A stretch of DNA of 47,700 bases, taken from the NCBI RefSeq assembly GCF_002286775.1, contig NZ_NSGJ01000040.1, forward strand, positions 1 to 47,700, given 5' to 3'. The first letter of the stretch is position 1; the number at the start of each line of letters is the position of its first letter. Both the position numbers and the translations under genes were made by a program. Source of the stretch: Myroides sp. N17-2. GTDB taxonomy: Bacteria; Bacteroidota; Bacteroidia; Flavobacteriales; Flavobacteriaceae. Shown in pieces: positions 43,191-47,700 of this stretch. A model generated the notes under the pieces. The model searched no databases. It was not told where the DNA came from and saw nothing but the letters and a program-made list of their open reading frames with translations.

Positions 43191-44882
43191 ATGAAAGATT
43201 TGTATAAACAAATCGGTGAATTACTCATCGATCAGGATTACGATGCCTTACATGATCTAAAAATCGAGAAGCCTGAGTATTTTAACTGGGTACAAGAAGT
43301 GTATGAAGATATACACGTAACAGAGACACCTGAGAAGACTGCATTATTATGGACAGATGGAGAGGTGACTCATCATTATACATTCCAAACACTACACGAC
43401 AGGTATAACCAATTAATCAACTTTCTACGTTCTAAGGGAATTGAGAAGGACGATGTAATCCTTACACAGATGATGCTTCAACGTATTAACTGGGTTACAC
43501 ACTTAGCAGCTATTAAGGCAGGATATAGACTATCTCCTGCAGCTAGTATATTAGGAGTAAAAGACTTGGTATACAGATTCCAAAAGATTACACCTAAGGT
43601 TATATTAGCAGATAGCGATAATGTAGAGAAGATAGATCAGGCTGAGAAAGAGTCTGGTATTACTATCCCTGTTAAGATTATCGTAGATGGGCAGAGAGAT
43701 GGATGGTATCCACTAACCGTATTAGATGAACAAAGCAAGGAAGCTAAAGGTGAAATGACTAAACCTGATGACACCTTATTTTTATTCTTTACTTCAGGTA
43801 CTACAGGTATGCCTAAGATCGTATGTCACACACAATTAAGCCAACCTATCGGTCATCTAACAACTACCGCTTGGATAGGATTAACACGTAACGATATTCA
43901 CTATAATATATCACAGCCTGGATGGGCTAAGTTCGCTTGGAGTAGTTTATTTGCTCCTTGGAATGTAGGTGCTACAATATTCGCTTTTGCTACTAAAGAG
44001 CGATTTAATGCTGCCAAAACATTAGAAATGATAGAGAAACATCAAGTAACTTCTCTATGTGCACCTCCGACTGTATTGCGTTTCTTTGTTCAAGAAGATT
44101 TAAAGAAATACAACTTTAGCTTAAAGAAATGTGTAGCTGCAGGAGAACCGTTAAACCCCGAGATTATAGAGGAATGGAAAGAGGGAACAGGACTTATCAT
44201 TAGAGATGGTTTTGGGCAAACAGAGAGTACTTGTATGATTGCTAACTATCCTAATGCTAAACTGAAGTATGGCTCTATGGGTAAACCTACATTCTTATAT
44301 GATATCGTTATCGCTGATGAAGATGGGAAAGAAGTAGCTATCAATGAAGAAGGTAATATCTGCGTTAAGACAGGTACTGATCAGTTAAACGGTATCTTTA
44401 AAGAGTATCTGTATGACAAAGTAAAACAAGCTGAAGTATTCAAACATGGATTATACTACACTGGAGATAAAGCTTATAAAGATGAGGATGGTTATATCTG
44501 GTTTATCGGTAGAGATGACGATGTTATCAAAGCATCTGATTATCGCATCGGGCCATTCGAGGTAGAAAGTGTATTATTAGAACATCATGATGTGGTAGAG
44601 TCTGCCGTAGTAGCAAGTCCACATGCTGTGAAAGGCTTTGAAGTAAAAGCATTTATTATTCTAAGTGATCATACTAAAGCTACTAAAGAGCTAGCTACTG
44701 AGTTATTTAAATACTCACGTGAGCACTTAGCACCTTATAAAATGCCTAGAAAAATAGAGTTTGTAACTGAGTTACCTAAAACGATTAGTGGTAAGATTAA
44801 GCGTGTAGAACTTAGAGCACTGCAAGCTGAGCGCATCGCTAAAAAACAAGAAGTAGCATTAGAATATGACTATACAAAATAA
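43191..44882 (+). CDS. Acyl-CoA synthetase (AMP-forming), medium-chain type
   Basis: 563 aa. ANL superfamily motifs are complete: the P-loop LFFTSGTTGMPKIV, the GFGQTEST adenylate motif, YYTGDKAYKDEDGYIWFIGR with the hinge Asp, and the C-terminal catalytic Lys in KTISGKIKR. The layout is closest to medium-chain acyl-CoA ligases and acetyl-CoA synthetase-like proteins (SQPGWAKFAWSSLFAPW). Acid substrate not certain. Monocistronic with 266 bp of AT-rich upstream DNA, ended by a bidirectional terminator. Confidence 0.9.
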   Translation: MKDLYKQIGELLIDQDYDALHDLKIEKPEYFNWVQEVYEDIHVTETPEKTALLWTDGEVTHHYTFQTLHDRYNQLINFLRSKGIEKDDVILTQMMLQRINWVTHLAAIKAGYRLSPAASILGVKDLVYRFQKITPKVILADSDNVEKIDQAEKESGITIPVKIIVDGQRDGWYPLTVLDEQSKEAKGEMTKPDDTLFLFFTSGTTGMPKIVCHTQLSQPIGHLTTTAWIGLTRNDIHYNISQPGWAKFAWSSLFAPWNVGATIFAFATKERFNAAKTLEMIEKHQVTSLCAPPTVLRFFVQEDLKKYNFSLKKCVAAGEPLNPEIIEEWKEGTGLIIRDGFGQTESTCMIANYPNAKLKYGSMGKPTFLYDIVIADEDGKEVAINEEGNICVKTGTDQLNGIFKEYLYDKVKQAEVFKHGLYYTGDKAYKDEDGYIWFIGRDDDVIKASDYRIGPFEVESVLLEHHDVVESAVVASPHAVKGFEVKAFIILSDHTKATKELATELFKYSREHLAPYKMPRKIEFVTELPKTISGKIKRVELRALQAERIAKKQEVALEYDYTK

Positions 44883-44883
44883 G

Positions 44884-44919
44884 AAAAAAGGGCTGTCAGA
44901 TAACTGACAGCCCTTTTTT
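44884..44919. terminator. Bidirectional terminator
   Basis: GGGCTGTCAG pairs with CTGACAGCCC around TATAA-type loop ATAA, with A-rich left and T-rich right flanks. It lies between the convergent acyl-CoA synthetase and SIMPL genes. Confidence 0.9.
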
Positions 44920-44934
44920 AAATATAAAAAACTA

Positions 44935-45630
44935 CTATTCTAATGAAAAGCTAATAGATACATTAGAAACAACTTCTAATTCACCTAAAGCTAAAGTTTG
45001 ATCATTCATATCACCTGCAGATGCTTTCATCATATACATCGGTCTAACGATGATAGGTGAATTAGCACTACTATCAGATACTAAGATAGCCTTACCTACT
45101 TTTTGTCCTAATGCGTTAGCGTAATCAGTTGCTTTTTGTTTAGCTTCTTTTACAGCTAAAGTACGAGCTTCTGCTTCATACATTGCAGTTTTAGACGATT
45201 GGAAGTCTACTCCTTCTATTTTATTAATACCTGACTCTGTAAGACCTATCATTAACTTCTCATACTTAGCTACATCAGTAAGTGTGATCGTTAATGTCTG
45301 AGAAGCTGTGAAGTAATCTTTCTTCTCTTCGTAATCTCTAGATTTATAAAGGCTTACTCTTTGAGTCTGTAAGTCTTTATCTTCTATTTTCATTGATTTG
45401 ATATACTTGATAACTGTAGCAATAGCTGCATCATTTGTCTTTTTTGCAACAGCTGCAGTTTCATCTCTATTATCTACTCCTACTCTGATAATTACTTTAT
45501 CTGGTGTTACACTTACTTTACCTATCCCATTCACTTGGATCTGCGGAGCGATTACACCGTGATTATCTTGTGCTACGATTGCTGTTGTTGTCATTAATAT
45601 AGACGCGAACATGATTGACATTTTTTTCAT
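44935..45630 (-). CDS. SIMPL domain (DUF541) secreted protein
   Basis: 231 aa. The signal peptide ends at IVAQ. The SIMPL/DUF541 domain starts with IQVNGIGKVSVTPDKVIIRVGV and continues through KKTNDAAIATVIKYIKSMKI and KEAKQKATDYANALGQKVGK. Periplasmic or envelope-associated; members are linked to oxidative stress protection (YggE) or form oligomeric rings, with no known catalysis. A full consensus promoter precedes it. Confidence 0.9.
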   Translation of the reverse strand: MKKMSIMFASILMTTTAIVAQDNHGVIAPQIQVNGIGKVSVTPDKVIIRVGVDNRDETAAVAKKTNDAAIATVIKYIKSMKIEDKDLQTQRVSLYKSRDYEEKKDYFTASQTLTITLTDVAKYEKLMIGLTESGINKIEGVDFQSSKTAMYEAEARTLAVKEAKQKATDYANALGQKVGKAILVSDSSANSPIIVRPMYMMKASAGDMNDQTLALGELEVVSNVSISFSLE

Positions 45631-45660
45631 AATTGACTTTCTTTTTGCTTTTCTTAGTTA

Positions 45661-45689
45661 CAAATGTATCTAAAAAAGGTTCTGTTCAA
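45661..45689 (-). promoter_or_regulatory. Bacteroidota-type promoter of the SIMPL gene
   Basis: On the minus strand TTG (45687-45689), an 18-nt spacer and TACATTTG (45661-45668) fit the consensus. It lies 31 nt before the ATG. Confidence 0.65.
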
Positions 45690-45723
45690 AGTTCCCTTAT
45701 CATAAATAATTGCCAAAAAAAGT

Positions 45724-46383
45724 CTATTGAAGTCTATTGCTTCTATACATCCCAACTAAGATTGCCATTGGGATAAGCAGTATACCTATTAATTTATATT
45801 CTGTTTGTAATAGTACGGGATACTTTATCAGCATCAATACTAATCCTGCTATAGCACCTCCAATATGAGCAGTATGTCCTATACCATCATTATTCTTCTT
45901 CATCCCGTAAAGTGAATACAATAAATACCCTACTGCAAATACATACGCAGGCACCGGTACAACAAAGAATATTCCTAACATCATATCAGGATTTAGCATA
46001 ATAGCAGCATATAATACCCCCATAATAGCACCTGATGCCCCAACAGCTCTATAATAAGGTTTTGCTTTATAAAACTGATAGGTCAATACATTCCCTACTA
46101 AAAGACTCACTAAATAAATAACAAGGAAATAAAAGACTCCTGAAGTATATATAATGATATCAGCGAAGAAATACAGTGTCAACATATTAAATGCAAAGTG
46201 CATCCAATCAACGTGTAAAAAGCCCGCTGTAAAAAAGCGATAACGCTCTCCTCTATTGATCTGATTGATATCAAAGCAATACTTATTAAAAAAATTAAAA
46301 TCATTCAACCCTTGATAGGTTACTAAACCATTTAATGCCAATAGCACTAAAGTAACTGTAGAGATATCTCCCATAAAAAACAT
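45724..46383 (-). CDS. Rhomboid family intramembrane serine protease
   Basis: 219 aa, six membrane helices. Catalytic Ser117 lies in VGASGAIMG and the His173 in HTAHIGGAIAG; H62/N66 (MHFAFN) are the conserved N-terminal pair. An ATG at codon 4 (46374) is an equally possible start. Substrate unknown. Not closely similar to the 6.1-kb rhomboid. No visible operon partner; the SIMPL gene has its own promoter. Confidence 0.9.
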   Translation of the reverse strand: MFFMGDISTVTLVLLALNGLVTYQGLNDFNFFNKYCFDINQINRGERYRFFTAGFLHVDWMHFAFNMLTLYFFADIIIYTSGVFYFLVIYLVSLLVGNVLTYQFYKAKPYYRAVGASGAIMGVLYAAIMLNPDMMLGIFFVVPVPAYVFAVGYLLYSLYGMKKNNDGIGHTAHIGGAIAGLVLMLIKYPVLLQTEYKLIGILLIPMAILVGMYRSNRLQ

Positions 46384-46445
46384 TTTGATAAAAATAAGAA
46401 TTGTTCTGCACTCATCTATTAAATTTGTGTTAGATTATTGTATTA

Positions 46446-46597
46446 CCTTAAATCTGCAAAAAACATTTAAACGAGAATGAATTATACAAAACAGAGTAAG
46501 ATTAGTAATTAAAGCACACTGTAGTGTGGTTTTAGAGCTAATTGAAGCTATGTGAAGTAGAATTCATTCGCAGTAAAGGGTAGTTGCAGTTTTAAGG
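46446..46597. repeat. Structured intergenic element, copy E
   Basis: About 152 bp with 14-bp terminal inverted repeats that differ at one base: CCTTAAATCTGCAA at the left and TTGCAGTTTTAAGG at the right. The internal hairpin is CACACT-GT-AGTGTG, followed by GGTTTTAGAGCTAATTGAA. The shared core aligns with copies A and B, while both stems have changed on both sides. Confidence 0.82.
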
Positions 46598-46613
46598 TAT
46601 TCCCCTATCTTTG
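46584..46613 (+). promoter_or_regulatory. Promoter of the LpxL-like gene, partly inside repeat copy E
   Basis: TTG (46584-46586), a 19-nt spacer and TATCTTTG (46606-46613) match the consensus exactly. The TTG is the first three bases of the right terminal repeat of the element. The transcript would start about 10-13 nt before the ATG at 46629. Confidence 0.7.
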
Positions 46614-46628
46614 CACAAAACAGAACAA

Positions 46629-47528
46629 ATGAATTTCATTATATATATAATCGCTTACCCTATAATCTGGTTAATCTCAAAGATGCCGTTTCCATTGTTT
46701 TATTTTATGTCTGATGTATTTTACTTTTTGTTATACACTGTTGTCGGATATCGAAAAAAGGCAGTACGTGAGAATATTCGTCTGACTATGTCTGAACTAT
46801 CAGATCAAGAAGTTAAGCGAGTTGAAAAAGAGTCTTTTAAACACTTATGTGATATCTTCTTAGAAATGGCAAAGACACTGACGATCTCAGAAGAAGACTT
46901 AAAAAAGAGATTTACATTTACCAATCTAGACACCGTATTAGAAGTAGAAAAACAAGGTAAGAGTATATTAATGTTCTGTGCACATTATGCTAATTGGGAA
47001 TGGATGATTATCCTAGATAAATACATTAAGTTTCAAGGATATGCTGTTTATAAAAAGATAAATAATCCTTACTTCGATGGATTATTTAAAAAGATGCGTT
47101 CTAGATTCGATACTATATTAGTAGAAATGAAAGAAACTATCCGTGTAATTAGACAAAATGAGGTAAATAAGAATCATGGTATTTATGCTTTTATAAGTGA
47201 TCAATCACCTATGATAAGTCAAGCCAACTGTTGGCAAGACTTTATGGGAATAGAAGTTCCTGTGTATACAGGTGGTGAAGCACTATGTAAGAAGTTTGAT
47301 ATGATACCAATGTATCTTAAAGTGGAATATGTAAAAAGAGGACACTATCAGACCACTTTTGTTCCCTTGCTAAAAGAGGGAGAATCATCTAAAGATATTC
47401 CTAACTATGAAATCACACAACGCTTCTTAGCAGAAGTAGAAAAACAAATTAGAAAAGCTCCTGAATATTACTTCTGGACGCATAAACGATGGAAGCACAG
47501 AGGCCATAAGCCTGAAAACATAAAATAA
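46629..47528 (+). CDS. Lipid A biosynthesis acyltransferase, LpxL/HtrB-like
   Basis: 299 aa from the ATG chosen to fit the promoter; an upstream TTG in frame would lie within the -7 box and is rejected. A membrane anchor sits at about residues 2-40. The family's catalytic HxxxxD/E motif appears as HYANWE (in FCAHYANWEW), and ISDQSP and the late YYFWTHKRWKHR are typical. It transfers an acyl chain from acyl-ACP onto a lipid A precursor at the inner membrane. Followed by a terminator. Confidence 0.9.
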   Translation: MNFIIYIIAYPIIWLISKMPFPLFYFMSDVFYFLLYTVVGYRKKAVRENIRLTMSELSDQEVKRVEKESFKHLCDIFLEMAKTLTISEEDLKKRFTFTNLDTVLEVEKQGKSILMFCAHYANWEWMIILDKYIKFQGYAVYKKINNPYFDGLFKKMRSRFDTILVEMKETIRVIRQNEVNKNHGIYAFISDQSPMISQANCWQDFMGIEVPVYTGGEALCKKFDMIPMYLKVEYVKRGHYQTTFVPLLKEGESSKDIPNYEITQRFLAEVEKQIRKAPEYYFWTHKRWKHRGHKPENIK

Positions 47529-47539
47529 CAAATTATACA

Positions 47540-47571
47540 ATCCTCTTCTGATCAAGAGGATTTTTTTTATT
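47540..47571 (+). terminator. Rho-independent terminator of the LpxL-like gene
   Basis: ATCCTCTT pairs with AAGAGGAT around CTGATC, followed by eight T. It lies just inside the right inverted-repeat arm. Confidence 0.88.
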
Positions 47572-47584
47572 TCTTTATTTTTTT

Positions 47585-47700
47585 ATCATCAGTGTCCGAT
47601 AAAAACTTTTATCGGAGCTTTTCATATCTATAATATGCTTTAAATCATCCTCTTAACTCGGATAACCGATCTTTACACCTGTAAATAGGTTATCCGAAGA
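47585..47700. repeat. Right arm of the 116-bp inverted repeat
   Basis: Exact reverse complement of 3-118, including both hairpins. It starts 14 bp after the T-run of the LpxL-like terminator and runs to the window end. Confidence 0.9.

Noticed and set aside
1..47700. A composite transposon carrying 47 kb between the terminal inverted repeats
   Set aside because: No transposase or integrase is inside, and the content is housekeeping-like; a repeat-bounded contig or plain inverted repeats explain the data better.

Overview
The window looks like a chromosomal segment of a low-GC member of the Bacteroidota, most likely Flavobacteriaceae. Myroides or a close relative is a guess from overall style and cannot be proven here. 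Supporting signs are the AT-rich intergenic DNA, several promoters of the Bacteroidota type (TTG, about 19 nt, TAnnTTTG), the lack of clear Shine-Dalgarno sequences, lipoproteins with short lipoboxes, and a succinate dehydrogenase with a single five-helix cytochrome b subunit. I found no rRNA, tRNA, phage, intact transposase or CRISPR array.

Layout. 0-0.27 kb: one arm of a perfect 116-bp inverted repeat whose other arm is the last 116 bp of the window. 0.27-4.3 kb: small accessory genes (methyltransferase, two related GNAT acetyltransferases, an STM3941-like membrane protein, a ClbS/DfsB-like protein). 4.4-9.6 kb: a minus-strand accessory cluster with a HEAT-like protein, DUF2314-ankyrin protein, rhomboid protease, KptA/Tpt1 RNA 2'-phosphotransferase, SUKH (SMI1/KNR4)-HEAT protein, macrodomain protein and an unknown protein. 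9.8-15.5 kb: HutD-like protein, lipoproteins, secreted lipase-like hydrolase, an unknown 353-aa protein and a pirin-OsmC-GNAT operon. 15.5-16.7 kb: gene-free DNA with two copies of a structured repeat. 16.7-25.3 kb: DoxX/outer-membrane protein operon next to a Crp/Fnr regulator, SMR efflux pump, MocR-like regulator, membrane and hypothetical proteins, a DSP-type phosphatase. 25.5-31.5 kb: catalase, a GNAT-like protein, a TPR histidine kinase, photolyase. 31.6-37.6 kb: sdhCAB-porin-DASS transporter operon. 37.6-39.1 kb: gene-poor DNA with a broken Txe/YoeB toxin. 39.1-47.5 kb: MFS-GNAT pair, divergent pabA/pabB, acyl-CoA synthetase, SIMPL protein, second rhomboid, LpxL-like acyltransferase.

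How genes work together. The clearest metabolic unit is sdhCAB followed without a visible break by an outer-membrane porin and an inner-membrane dicarboxylate transporter, which suggests C4-dicarboxylate uptake coupled to oxidation. pabA and pabB make aminodeoxychorismate for folate. The most intriguing accessory unit joins KptA, whose family reaction yields an ADP-ribose cyclic phosphate, with a YmdB-like macrodomain, a family that handles ADP-ribose derivatives. They sit in one gene string with SUKH, HEAT, DUF2314 and ankyrin modules often seen in toxin-immunity settings. This is the best candidate for an undescribed system.

A second theme is intergenic structure. There is a dispersed ~150-bp element with terminal inverted repeats and a covarying internal hairpin (three full-length copies, at least two fragments). 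One copy supplies the -33 box of the lpxL-like promoter. A separate ~27-bp palindromic repeat is clustered three times around the HEAT-like gene.
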